NCBI GenBank assembly: GCA_947044405.1
Contig: CAMRHE010001075.1
Coordinates: forward strand, 124,001-188,000
Direction of reading: 5' to 3'
Source of the DNA: Leptodactylus fallax
Lineage: Eukaryota; Chordata; Amphibia; Anura; Leptodactylidae
Length of the DNA: 64,000 nt
Shown: piece by piece, positions 23,201 to 32,915 of the stretch
Position numbering within the stretch: the stretch's first letter is position 1
How the letters are laid out: each line of letters begins with the position of its first letter
The notes under the pieces: model-generated
Seen by the model: the letters and a program-made list of their open reading frames with translations, nothing else
What the model was told of the DNA's origin: nothing
Databases searched by the model: none
Program-made: the position numbers and the translations under genes

Positions 23201-26200
23201 TGTTCATGGTCATCAAAGTAATATGTTCCATGATGTCATGACTAGTGTGAAATTTATGACTAGTCTAGAGATTTGTAGATGACTGACAGTGGAAAAACCT
23301 GAACCTAAAATAACTTAAAATTGTGGTCCGACAGTAATTTTATCCATACACATGTTTCAGTGTCACACCCCTTATTGAGTTTGCCCAGAATTTATCTTAA
23401 AGAGGTTGTCCAGGCAAAAAAAAAAAAATATTTTTAAATAGGTCAGGGAAGGTGAAAAAAAAAACTAAAAAAGAAAAATAATACTCATGGCCAGTGTCGT
23501 CCCAGCACGTTATGGTCCTGCAGCTCTGGTGTCTTCTTGAAGTGAAACTCCTCGCCGGCTGTAACGTCCTGGATACCTTCCACTGAAGCTGCTGATTAGC
23601 CTCAGCAATCACGTGCGGTGGGGACTACAATGGACCGGCAGGACCGGACCGCACTGGGAGGCACAGGAGCACCAGGGAATGGTGAGTATGATTTTTTTTT
23701 TTCTCACCACCCCCAGCCAATTTAAAAAATAACCCCTTTAAAATTTAACCCCTTTAAATGTATGGTTAAATTTGGTACAGATTTTGTAGTTTACTTTAGA
23801 GAACCAATTTTATTTTTGTGTACGTGTGCATCACATATTTATGTGATGCACAAGTTGCTGGACAGACAGACAAAGCTGTTACCTGTAGCTTGCACAACAA
23901 ATTGGTGTGTTAAAAGATTTGCACTATTTGCTCTAAGCCAATCAGATTTCTTCCTTTGCTGAAGGCATTGCATTGGAAAGGCTGAAAGCCATATGGTAAT
24001 CCTTCAGTAAAAATTGACATGCTGTGGGCTGAAAACCTGCAGCACAGGTCAGTTAGCACTGTGGGTTTTAGTGTGGATGGGATGTAGTATAATCTAATCC
24101 AGTATGCTGATATTGTACAACATGGCAAGTTTGTAACTCTGCCAGCAGTTAACCTGTATACTATATGCAAACAAAGTCTAAGGCTACATTCACACGACAA
24201 AGATACAAAATGGTCATGTGACTGTAGGGGGCGGCCGTTTTCATGGATCACCCATACATTACAGTGTATAGAGGGATCTGTGAAAATGGCCATAAATACA
24301 TAGACCATGACCTATATTTTGACAGTCCGTTACAACAAACCGCCAAAATAACGGTCTTGTGAATAGCCTCAATTCACACATATTGATTTAAAAAAAACGG
24401 ACGTCACACAGACGTTATTCACTGTCGTATGAATATAGCTTAACTCTTATTTGTGTAAAACTCCTTTAATGTAAGATGTCAATAGGACATATGAGTAGGG
24501 TTCAACCTCTGGAATCCCCATGGGTTAGTTTTGGTCCCAGTCATCAATAAAAAGAAAACTTTACATTCATAAAAAGCTGAGGAAAGCTAAGAGAGAGCAT
24601 TGTCTCTTTAATGCTTACCTCTTTGTGGATGACAACCTTTAATATAACGAGTTACACTAATAAGAGTAAGGGTATTTATACTGGCCAGACCAAAGAGAAG
24701 TGTGAGAAATCCATCCACCTGTAACGCAAAGAAAACATGAACTTTCTGAAATACTCAAATACAGTTAATATTTCTAATGAACCTACCGAAGTCAATAAAC
24801 TGTCTTACCTGCCATGTATTGGTTTACACATACAAACATGAACCTTCTGAAATACTCAAATACAGTTAACCACTTCCATACCAGATAATTTACCCCCTTC
24901 CAGACCAGACTCCTTTTCGGTTTTTTTTGTATGTTTTGAGGGCTGTAACATTTTTATCATATGTGCTATTCAACTAATTTCTGCATCTTTTTTGGTGACA
25001 TATAGGGCTTTATTTTTATGTTGTTTTCATTTTTGCATGTGTTTTAATTTTTTTTTTTTATATCCGGGAAAATATAAACAAAAGAGGAGGGAAAACGGGT
25101 CTGTTTTTCAATTTTCATTTTTTTTTATTTAATAACACAAAGTGCTACTAAAAAACTTTATAAAATAGTTTTTCCTCTCTGTTACGGTAATTTTTATTTT
25201 TTATGGTGTTTATTGACTTTTTTTTTTTTTCACTTTTCTATTAATTAATTAATTTATTTTTTTACATTGTGTCCCCATAAGGTCATAATAGACCTTTGGG
25301 GACATCTGATTACTTTTTTTTTTGTTGGGGAGGCTGATTTCCCCTGTAACTGGGGCTGGTACATTTAGCCCCAGTTGCAGGAGGAATACAGCCTCCTGCA
25401 TGTTAGGACCCAGCAGCTCTTGCAGATGCTGCACCCGGCGAATCACGTGACCGCCGGGTCAGAGGGCGGCTGCAAGATGGCGGTACCCATAGCGGTGTAT
25501 ACAGTGCTCATTGAGCACTGTATACACAGCGATCGGGATGGCAGGGAAGGTAATAAACCTTCCCTGTCTTCTCTCTGGGGGCTCCGGCTGAAGTTTGTGA
25601 CGATTTTGTGCAGCTGCTGAGTTCTGCTTGGACGTACTGGTACATCCTTGCAGAACTAGACAACCACCCCTTGGATGTATATAGTCTATGGGCGGTACAG
25701 AAGTGGTTAAAGGGGTATTCCCATGAACATAACCATATTTAGATTTGTAGACAAGTAAAAGTTAAACCTGTTTGCAAATATGTATAATTAAACATTTTGC
25801 AGGGTTTTAAAGATTTTAGTAGTGACAGTCTTTTGTCTTCATTGATTGCCAATGAATACGACCTTGAATGCAGGAACTTTCTATGGTCTGGGACTTGTCA
25901 GAATCTCAGCAATGATTTCCTTATTGTGTCAGGGTTGTCAGGCAGGGAGAAGATAGCCCAGCCAGGACTTTTCTCTCCGCATTTTTAAAGTGGAATGGGG
26001 AACAGAATCCCCGAGCGGAGACAGGTGGTAGTGTGAACCTAACCTTAGCTGGCATGTATTGGTATGCCCATATAGTGAAAAATAAGATATAAAATTAATA
26101 CCTATAAGATACCTATAGAATATCCTATAAGATATCCTTAAAGGTACCTTGAAGAGAAGTCATTTTGCTTAGGTTATACTCAAGTATATTAAAGTCCTAT

Positions 26201-29200
26201 CAGCAGCTTTGACCATGCAAAGCTGTATTTGCAGAGCTAGTTAGGGAAAGCGGACAGGATGTGACACATACATTCAGCCCAGGTGTTAATGAAAGGACAA
26301 CTATAGAAATGAACTTGCAGGTGCTGCTCTCAGAAATGCAATAGGGGCAGACCCTAATTCTGAAGTGCTCTGGCCACAGTGCATTGAGTGATGGCTGTAA
26401 CATTGGAAAAAAGCAGGGCCCACAGACCACAGTCAGCTTTTACTGTCTCCTGCCCCTACCTTGCCCTGTTTGCCGACAAACTCCTTTTAAAGGAGAACAT
26501 CACCACTGCCGGCGCAGAGTTAGAGCCTTATTGCAGTTGTAAGTATGAAAAATATTTTGGAAAAAGGAAATAAATTCAGGACACAAACATTTTACCTAAA
26601 CTCATTTATGACTCATCAATATGCCAAAGGGCAGTTGACATCATCACCAGTGATCCCTTGATAAGAAATCAGCCATAAATTATCCCAAAAGACTCTTCCT
26701 TTTCTAGGTAGATCATATTTCAAATGCAGAAGTCAAAGCCCCAAGCAATGAGCATTTGTCACTTTCATATATTGATTTATATCTTTTCCAACTTAAGAAC
26801 TCCTATGAAAGAATTGTCTATGGCATCTATTATCATATCCCTAATAGAAAGAAATTATAAAATATCTGCTCATCATTAAAGGAGCTTTCCCACAAATATA
26901 ATTATATTTAAAATTGTAGACAATTAAAAGTTAGACATTTTTGCTAATATAAATAATTATACATTTTGCAGATTTTTAACCCATTCCCGTCGCAAGGATT
27001 TTTCCATTTTCGTGCTTAATTTTAAAGGGCAAATTGTACTTCGTAGTGGTACTATTCAATATTTCATATGATGTACTTGAAAACTGGGAAAAATCTCAGA
27101 ATGAGGTGGAACTGGAGAAAAAGTGCATTTGCATGACTTTCTTACAGGCTTTGTTTTTACAGCATTCACTGTGTAGCCAAAATTATGTCATCTGTATTCT
27201 ATGGGATGGTATGATTACAGTGATACAAAATCTATATAGTTTTTTTTTATATTTTAACCCCTTTAAAAAATCCAAAGCTTCCATAACTTTTTATATTTCT
27301 GTGTACGGGGATGCATAAGGCATCTATATTTTTGCTGGGCCAGACATACTTTTTATTTATACCAATTTAGGAAATGTTTATTGCTTTGATCTTACTTTAT
27401 CCAAATTTTTATAACGTTGGTTTGGCTCTTTTGATTTTTTTTTCCTGCTACGGTATTCACCATATGGAAAAAACATTTTTATAAGTTTGTAGACCGGGTA
27501 TTTTTGGACAAAGGGATACCTAATGTGTGTGTGTTTCGCTGTATTTATGTATTTTTATGTCTGTTCTTATCTTAAACTCTTAAATCTTATAAACTCTACA
27601 AAATTTTTAATTTAAATTTGCAAAAATATTTAACTTTTAACTGTCTACAAATTTAAATATGGTTATTCATGGGAATACCACTTTAATTTATTAACATATA
27701 GCCAGGCATAATTGTTACAGAGGAGCATGCTAAAAAGTATAGTATTTATAGCTTTGCCTACTTCCTGCATTATTTTTCCTAAAATGTCAAATTTCACATT
27801 TCTTCACTGCACTCTTGAATGTGGATTCTGATTATATCCATCTTTAATGAAATAATTTATGATTAGCAACACATTATATTTCCATGATGAAATGTCTTCT
27901 AGTGAATACATTTAACATTCCTACAACAAGGTGGCTATTCTGCCAAGGTAAGGGGGATCTCTTTTTCGGAGACAGAAAACATATAATTGATGTTCTCTGT
28001 TCCACAAAATGGCACTTAGAGTTGTTTTTACTGTTTTAGCCAGTTGTTTATCTTGCTGGATTTTGGTTTTTGCCTTTATTAGTATCTCAACATAAGCATT
28101 CACATGCATACTTATAGCCCAAACTCAAGAGTAGAACAGCAGAGGATACAGTTGTGCTAAAAATGTTTTTGGTTGTCATTATGATTTAAAAAGAGAAAAC
28201 ACAGAAGTTTGACAATAAATGGCTTCAACCAACCACTAACCATGAGTGGAAAAAAAGTTTTTGTGTTATCATTCATATTCTCTGAAAAAGGCCAAAAAAA
28301 ACAAAAAATCTGCGGGGTATGTAAACTTTTTAGCACAACTGTACCTTAAAGGGAGAGCACCAATTTCAGTAGTGGGTGTAGATGAAAGTATATCTGTGGA
28401 TGTCAGATTTACTGATAATAACAGCGTCTTAGAGACACCATCATCAGGATACAAACCCAAATGTAGCTTTATCTGAAATGAATTGTCTATAAATATTAAA
28501 GGAGATCTACTAGAAGAAATGTTTAAAAAGGTAATCTAGTGTACACTAGGGAGAATTGGAAAACATATTGTAATATTGGTTGTGCCATTACAAACCGAAA
28601 ATCCTCCTAAAGCCTCCTTGTGAATCATGTGCCTGTGCGATTATTTGACTTGTTATCCATTCACTTCGAGGGGGCTGTCAGAGCTTACCTGCTCTAACAT
28701 ACAATATTTATTTGGCCTCCAAATTAATATATTTTAAGAATTTTAATGTTGCTGTATATGATGGCTTGGCGTGATCAAATTGCTTTGTAGTAGCGACCCA
28801 AAATGACCCTTTCTCGACTAAGGAAGGAAACCTGTTGTTAAATACAAGTTAAATTGTCAAATATGAGTTCTTGCTGAGGCCAGTTTATTACATGGAGAAT
28901 TATACAAATGATTACAGTTAAATTAATATCATCATTTCCTTCTGTTTTTGTCAATGCATAAAATATTTCACTTGCTCAAAGCTTCCTCTTCTGTTTATTT
29001 ATCACATGACAGCTGTCATTGAAAATTTTACCAACATTTCTCTCCTAATCCCTTTTTAACAGAGTTAGAATGGATTGAAAACAGATTGTCAAAGTAGCTA
29101 TTGTATGTCAACTTAGTCTGCCGCACTAATCCTTCCATTATCTGCTAATAAAGCTGCTGCGCAAGTCACAGAAACCACATCCGATTTTTTTGTCAATTGG

Positions 29201-29632
29201 TTTTTGCTGAGTTTTATTTCCTACTCAGTTGTAAAGAGTACACTTTATTGTTCTGTAATCAAAGTCATTTCTGTTGCTGTTTTCTAGATAGTGACCTAGT
29301 AGAGAAAATGTGGACCCTGTAAGGAATATCTGTAACATTCTGGCATTCTTAAATTGGTTGTTTGACTACAACAGAAAACTGTAAAGTCAATCCATATAAT
29401 ATAGATACAAGATGTGTAATATAATATTACATGAAATTATATGGGAAACGGAGTTAAAAATGATCAAATCTTTGGCATATCAAAGATTTATTACACAATC
29501 ACATTAGTGGAAAATGTAAGCTTAGGATTATAGTGATTTCAATAGTAAAAGCAAAGGCTTTGGCTCTCAACCCCTTTATGTTAATCCCTCGGCCCTGATC
29601 TGATATTTTATTTATCTTAGTTAGCTCCAGTA

Positions 29633-29667
<35 letters not shown>

Positions 29668-31681
29668 TTACAAAATGCAGTCCAAGGAACGACAAACAGC
29701 CAACCATCTAAAGAGTCAAGGGTGTCCAAGGCTCATTGATACATATTGGAGCAATGGCTAGCCCATCTGATCTGATCTCACAAAAAACTAATGTAGTGCA
29801 AATTACTAAAAAAGTTATTGTTGCTATGATAGAAAGGTGTCAGAGCACAGTTTATTGCAGATTGCTGTGTATTGGACTACATTATTATTATTATTGTTTA
29901 TTTATATAGCACCATTATACTATGGTGCTTTACATTTGAGGATTGACATATGGTACACAAGATGTACAAAACAGATAATACTAACAGTGACCAACTGGCA
30001 CAGTGGGATAGAGGGCCCTGCCCGCAAGGGCTTACAATCTATGAGGTTGCAGACCAGTCAGAGTACCCAAGCTGAACCGCTGTCCACCACTGAAAGTGTT
30101 TATAATGGGCACCTAAGCATCAGAACTGTATGATTGTCTATAATTTATTATTATAATTTATTACCAGTTGATCCCCATTTTATACAATATTACACAAATA
30201 CACAGGCAACAGACATGCTAGGGGAGTCATGAGTTCTTACCTGGCATGTCCATATTGAAGTAATGAGAAAACCATCATCTCTAAAAACATTAAAGATATC
30301 GATGATGCCTCTGGAGTAGCCAAATACTGAGACGCTGGCATCTGAAACTGCCAGGTTAAAAGTCAGATAATCTGTGGGCAGCAAACTGTTTCTCTGCTTG
30401 TACAAGATAAAAATGACAATACTGTTTCCAAACCATGACATCCATCCTGAAAATAAAAAAATATAGTATTAGGAACAATAGTATAATAGGTGATAAAAGT
30501 GGCAGATAAGTATAGGATTTATGCACATTTATATATTTTATTCATGAACAATTTATATAAGTAAAAAGTAAAACAATGTATAGAATATTATTACGTCAGA
30601 CCCTGGGATAACAAATATCCTGTACATTAAAAAAAAAGAACAATCGCATGTTTCCACTAGGGAGAAGGAAATAATCTGCAAGGGAATAATAGAGGATGTT
30701 TCCCTTCTCCCTTGTGTAGGAAACCTACTCTTGTACAGATCGTATGCTACAATTTACTTGAATAAAGTATCATAAAAAGAAATAAATTCATAATTTTGCA
30801 AGTGAATGATCCAGCGCTATGGAAGTGTTATTGATGCCAAAAAATTTGTGTTGTCTGTCCATCTCTGTCGTACAGAGTGACCAAATGATGAGAGTAGAGT
30901 TCAGCAAAGTAATGGACTGTCAATGACAGACTGAGATCAGTTAAAAGGGAAACATTGCCATCAATGTAAAATTATGGCGGACAAAATCTGCTCTGCTCAC
31001 ACATAGATACTAGGACATTGCATGGGAAGTATTAATTGTTAAACTTCTGTTACCGGAATTAGAGAGATCCAATAATAAAGTAGGGAAAAGGCAAAATAGA
31101 AGCTATAATTTACACAATTCTGTATTCTTTTCATAATGTACAGACCAAAGACAAATGTGAAAATACTTGGGCCAATTCAGATGAATATTAGTCATCAAAC
31201 ACATTAATTTAGGAGACAATTAACTCAGTCCAATGCCTGAAGCAAGTGGAAAAGTGACCTTTATTTATCTAAGCCAAGAAGGAGTTATCAGAGGTGTTAT
31301 CACTTTCTCTCCCAGGTTATATAAAGAGCATTACTCAGCAGGGAATGACAGTGAGGTCAGAGGAAGAAAGCATATCCTACATACCCTATACCACCATGTG
31401 TATGTCAGTCTATCCATCTCTCTACCTATCAAAAAAATGTAAACTAGAGCAGTATTGTAAAATGAGGTAAGCTTAAAGCCTCAGGATATTGGCAAAAAAA
31501 TCCATTCACATAGTCAGAAACAGGCAGCACTCCCCAAAACCTTAAAAACTAGTGGACTTTATTACATCATATGTAAACTTTGGTCCTGGTGTTGGGAACC
31601 TTTTCGAAACTTAAGAAAAGTGCTAGGACTGAAATATCACATATTAGCTATTTTTTAGGGGAGGGTGCCTGTTTTACACAC

Positions 31682-31726
<45 letters not shown>

Positions 31727-32915
31727 GAAATGTTCATTTTTGATATAGTCTCAAATTGTTTTCTTGGTTCTATAAAGAAGATGACTGCAGCTTTACAGAA
31801 GTAAGCTATACAATGAGTCCTAGTAATTCCATTGACATACATTATGTAATGCTACATGACTGCAGTGAATTAGTTTGCTGCTCAGTCATCCTGACAGATC
31901 CACTTGCACTAATGACAGATCCACTTGTACCTGATCATAGGAATGCTTATGTTGTACCCTGGCAGGGAAACCTGTGGATTTATGTGAAAAATAAATTGGA
32001 ATAAATTACAACTTTCTGTCAGCAGGCAGTCAAGAAGTTGTAAAAGTAATATGAATCAGAATTGCATTTATGGAAAAGAATAAAAACATTCACTATAAAA
32101 ATCTAGAATATGCGTTATGTAATGGTAGATAATAATATTAGTTTTTCAGATGATTAGTTACATGTGCTATATATACTATACCTCCAACATCTGGTAGATA
32201 GATAAGTAGATAGATAACTAGATACAGATAAAAAGCAATCTCTTAGAAATGAATAATATGGTATTTTAGGTATTGGTCTTAACTGTATACTTAACTAAGG
32301 GTGGGTTCACACTTGCGCTGACACTCCATCCGCTGCGAATCTGACCTAAATGTCGGAAAACAGGATAGGGACAGGATAGGGAAAGGTTTGAGATGCTTTG
32401 CTTAAAAACCCATTCTCTTAAATGAGTTTTTAAAGCAATGCGCTGGTGTGCGCTTACACCCTCTGCGCCGCAAAGCCGTTTTTTTTCGTCGGACACAAAG
32501 TCCTGCATGTCTGACTTTGTTTCCTATGAAAAAAAACGGCTTCGCAGCGCAGAGGGTGTAAGCGCACACCCGCGCATTTCTTTAAAAACCCATAGAAGTG
32601 AATGGGTTTTTAAGCAAAGCGTCGCAAACCTTTCCCTATCAAGTCCCTATCATGTTTTCCGACATTTAGGTCAGATTCGCGGCAGACGGAGTGCCGCGCA
32701 AGTGTGAACCCACCCTAAATCATTTGGCTTTCCTTTATGGGTCCTGAAAAAGAAATAATCAGTAATACTATAGTAATGTGATATATTGACTTACCTAGAC
32801 ATAGTAGATAGATGCCTATTATCGTCTCCCCTTGCTCTGACACTGGATTTTCTTTTTGTGGCAGGGTCATATTGTTGTTCCTCCATGGCGCAGGCCGTGG
32901 AAACTGTATGGACAT
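16764..32915 (-). CDS. Neuropsin-group opsin (Opn5/Opn6/Opn8-like), six exons, complete
   Basis: Predicted light-sensing G-protein-coupled receptor of the plasma membrane that binds retinal by a Schiff base. Join on the minus strand: 32915-32795, 30446-30241, 24718-24619, 20514-20410, 18776-18553, 17216-16764; 402 residues plus TGA. All five introns are GT-AG and all phases match. Seen: N-glycosylation sequon NMT (15-17); TM1 with GN; TM2 LAVSD; Cys108 before TM3; TRY at 132-134 in place of E/DRY; TM4 Trp and GWG; Cys184 in loop 2 for the disulfide; TM5 FFLP; TM6 AWSPY; TM7 FAKSASFYNPLIY with Lys294; a tail of about 90 residues with Cys321 as a possible palmitoylation site. By ungapped comparison with rhodopsin, Asp111 sits at position 113 and Asp178 at 181. 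Lys294 identifies an opsin, and the TM7 and loop-2 sequence favours the neuropsin group. The exact paralogue (opn5, opn6 or opn8) is not decided here. Confidence 0.93.
17399..18027. mobile_element. TTAA-flanked MITE in opsin intron 5
   Basis: A 629-bp non-coding element between TTAA at 17395-17398 and 18028-18031. Left end AGGAGTATTCCCATCC; right complement AGCAGTTTTCCCATCTC. Related partial copies are at 2764-3095 (complement) and 59458-59700, recognised by the shared stretch around TTGCTCTGTTTGCCAGATA. Confidence 0.75.
18078..18161. mobile_element. hAT MITE, 84 bp, perfect 8-bp target duplication
   Basis: Termini CAGTGGCATAACTA (left) and CAGGGGCGTAACTA (right complement). Flanked on both sides by TGTTGGGT (18070-18077 and 18162-18169), the 8-bp duplication expected of hAT transposases. 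It lies inside opsin intron 5. The 84-bp length marks it as an internal-deletion derivative. Confidence 0.88.
18553..18776 (-). CDS. Opsin exon 5 (extracellular loop 2, TM5, intracellular loop 3)
   Basis: Completes Asp178 and encodes residues 179-252. The acceptor is TTCCTTAG|ATCGC; the donor is ACCAGG|GTATGT, phase 0. Loop 2 has Cys184 (YGTCEIDW), the partner of Cys108. Asp178 lies six residues before it, which is the Glu181 position of rhodopsin. TM5 follows with the FFLP proline, and then a basic third loop (NTVKSSRALTTEGNLSERQR) expected to contact the G protein. The residue after Cys184 is Glu, not Cys. Confidence 0.92.
19490..19689 (+). mobile_element. L2-like LINE 3' tail in opsin intron 4
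   Basis: Shares with the LINE tail at 44660-44820 the order GATTGTAAGCTCTCGTAAGC, AGGGCCCTC, GTAAAGTGCTGCGGAATATG, GCGCTATATAAATAAA, then (ATT)n. A 5'-truncated insertion, in antisense to the opsin transcript. Confidence 0.85.
20410..20514 (-). CDS. Opsin exon 4 (second intracellular loop and TM4)
   Basis: Encodes the rest of Ala143, residues 144-177, and the first base of Asp178. The acceptor is TTCTACAG|CAAACTG and the donor is TAGAG|GTAAGT, phase 1 on both sides. It contains loop 2 (NCISNGS), TM4 (SLVLIWIAALFWSVAPLLGW) and the start of extracellular loop 2. A fold-back MITE ends about 50 bp upstream of the acceptor in transcript order (20567-20832), but the exon itself is untouched. Confidence 0.93.
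20567..20832. mobile_element. Fold-back MITE (GCTAGGTTCACACCTGC) in opsin intron 3
   Basis: A 266-bp element with matching ends: left GCTAGGTTCACACCTGC, right complement GCTAGGTTCACACCTGC. The interior has GC-rich arms with GTTTCCG motifs and ATTTTTAAAGTGGAATGGGG. Part of its right half recurs at 25968-26045. It ends about 50 bp from the acceptor of exon 4. The sequence ACATATTATTGATA occurs on both sides (20531-20544 and 20846-20859), but not adjacent to the termini. The target duplication is unresolved. Confidence 0.8.
20860..23396. other. Opsin intron 3 DNA, no further gene
   Basis: Intronic sequence with no supported coding exon. Near 21690-21750 a GC-richer stretch (CCTCCTGAGGAAGCCCACAC) resembles part of a dispersed amphibian repeat, but I cannot name the family. 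Confidence 0.4.
23401..23737. mobile_element. TTAA-flanked MITE in opsin intron 3
   Basis: A 337-bp element between TTAA at 23397-23400 and 23738-23741. Ends: left AGAGGTTGTCC, right complement AGGGGTTATTT. The match is short. A second CCCCTTTAA occurs 16 bp further on, so the right end could be at 23753. Confidence 0.55.
24180..24441. mobile_element. Fold-back MITE (AAGGCTACATTCACACGAC) in opsin intron 3
   Basis: About 262 bp. Left AAGGCTACATTCACACGAC; right complement AAGCTATATTCATACGACAG. Inner arms match poorly. No coding capacity. It is about 180 bp from the donor side of exon 3. Confidence 0.65.
24619..24718 (-). CDS. Opsin exon 3 (TM3), 100 nt
   Basis: A short exon too small to stand out as an open reading frame, found by translating between TTACAG|GTGGATGG and CAAAGAG|GTAAGC. 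It encodes residues 110-142 (VDGFLTLLFGLASINTLTLI, then SVTRYIKGCHPQR) plus one base of codon 143. Counting from Cys108, Asp111 falls on rhodopsin position 113 and Thr132 on Glu134, with no gap needed. Phases 0 and 1 fit both neighbours. It lies between large introns of about 5.5 kb and 4.1 kb. Confidence 0.92.
24870..25706. mobile_element. TTAA-flanked repeat element with internal 33-bp palindrome
   Basis: An 837-bp AT- and T-rich element with short inverted ends, CCACTTCCATACC on the left and CCACTTCTGTACC on the right complement, between TTAA at 24866-24869 and 25707-25710. Inside, 25495-25527 is a near-perfect palindrome (16-bp arms GTGTATACAGTGCTCA, 1-bp centre). The right TTAA also begins the next element. 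The 34 bp just before the left TTAA repeat a stretch at 24735-24768 (TTCTGAAATACTCAAATACA). Confidence 0.75.
25711..25940. mobile_element. Left half of an AGGGGTATTCCC MITE
   Basis: Starts AGGGGTATTCCCATGAACAT right after TTAA (25707-25710) and follows the MITE at 10005-10493 through GCAGGAACTTTC and ATGATTTCCTTATTGTGTC. It then stops matching. The right terminus is absent. Confidence 0.75.
25968..26045. mobile_element. Right-end fragment of the GCTAGGTTCACACC MITE family
   Basis: AGGACTTTTCTCTCCGCATT, TTTAAAGTGGAATGGGG and the end GTGTGAACCTAACC match the right part of the MITE at 20567-20832. The left half is missing. It sits almost against the broken end of the preceding half-MITE. Confidence 0.7.
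26880..27682. mobile_element. TTAA MITE with a nested AT-rich repeat
   Basis: Outer element between TTAA at 26876-26879 and 27683-27686. Left AGGAGCTTTCCCACAAATATAA; right complement AGTGGTATTCCCATGAATAACC, in the same family as 10005-10493. The middle, about 26985-27590, is unrelated to that MITE but matches 55850-56430 (GGCAAATTGTACT, TTTATATTTCTGTGTA, GGGATGCATAAGGC in changed form). It is a second repeat inserted inside the first. Confidence 0.75.
27687..29630. other. Opsin intron 2 DNA, no gene recognised
   Basis: AT-rich intronic sequence. No exon with paired splice sites and receptor-like translation is needed or seen here. Confidence 0.5.
29631..29670. repeat. (TG)n(TA)n microsatellite
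   Basis: A TG dinucleotide run passing into a TA run, about 40 bp, in opsin intron 2. Confidence 0.9.
29881..30045 (-). mobile_element. L2-like LINE 3' tail, minus orientation, in opsin intron 2
   Basis: Reads (ATT)n, TTTATTTATATAGCACCATT, ATACTATGGTGCTTTACA, then GGGCCCTGCCCGCAAGGGCT and TACAATCTA. This is the complement of the LINE tail pattern seen at 19490-19689 and 44660-44820, in a diverged subfamily. It is in the sense direction of the opsin gene and lies about 200 bp inside the donor side of exon 2. Confidence 0.8.
30241..30446 (-). CDS. Opsin exon 2 (TM1-TM2 to the TM3 cysteine)
   Basis: Encodes residues 42-109 after completing Gly41. The acceptor is TTTTCAG|GATGG and the donor is CCAG|GTAAGA, phase 0. 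It carries the TM1 GNS motif, the first cytoplasmic loop (KQRNSLLPT), TM2 with LAVSD, and Cys108, the conserved disulfide cysteine. Reading on past the donor gives VRTHDSP, which breaks the receptor fold. This supports the splice site. Confidence 0.92.
31682..31727. repeat. (GATA)n microsatellite in opsin intron 1
   Basis: About 46 bp of uninterrupted GATA tetranucleotides. A weaker GATA cluster follows at 32190-32230. Confidence 0.95.
32299..32715. mobile_element. Fold-back MITE (GGTTCACACTTGCG family), copy 2, TAA duplication
   Basis: A 417-bp near-palindrome: left GGGTGGGTTCACACTTGCG, right complement GGGTGGGTTCACACTTGCG. Flanked on both sides by TAA (32296-32298 and 32716-32718). A TWA target duplication is known of PIF/Harbinger, so that origin is possible. 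The inner arms pair too (GGTGTGCGCTTACACCCTCT against AGAGGGTGTAAGCGCACACC). It lies in opsin intron 1, 80 bp from the exon 1 donor. Confidence 0.88.
32795..32915 (-). CDS. Opsin exon 1 (N-terminus and start of TM1)
   Basis: Encodes residues 1-40 plus the first base of Gly41. The ATG at 32915 has A at -3. The extracellular N-terminus is short and polar, with one N-x-T sequon at residues 15-17, and TM1 begins at about residue 31 (TIIGIYLLCLG). The donor is CTAG|GTAAGT, phase 1. An in-frame internal ATG (Met16) would remove the Asn of the sequon, so I prefer the upstream start. The 5' UTR and any upstream non-coding exon are not resolved. Confidence 0.85.
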
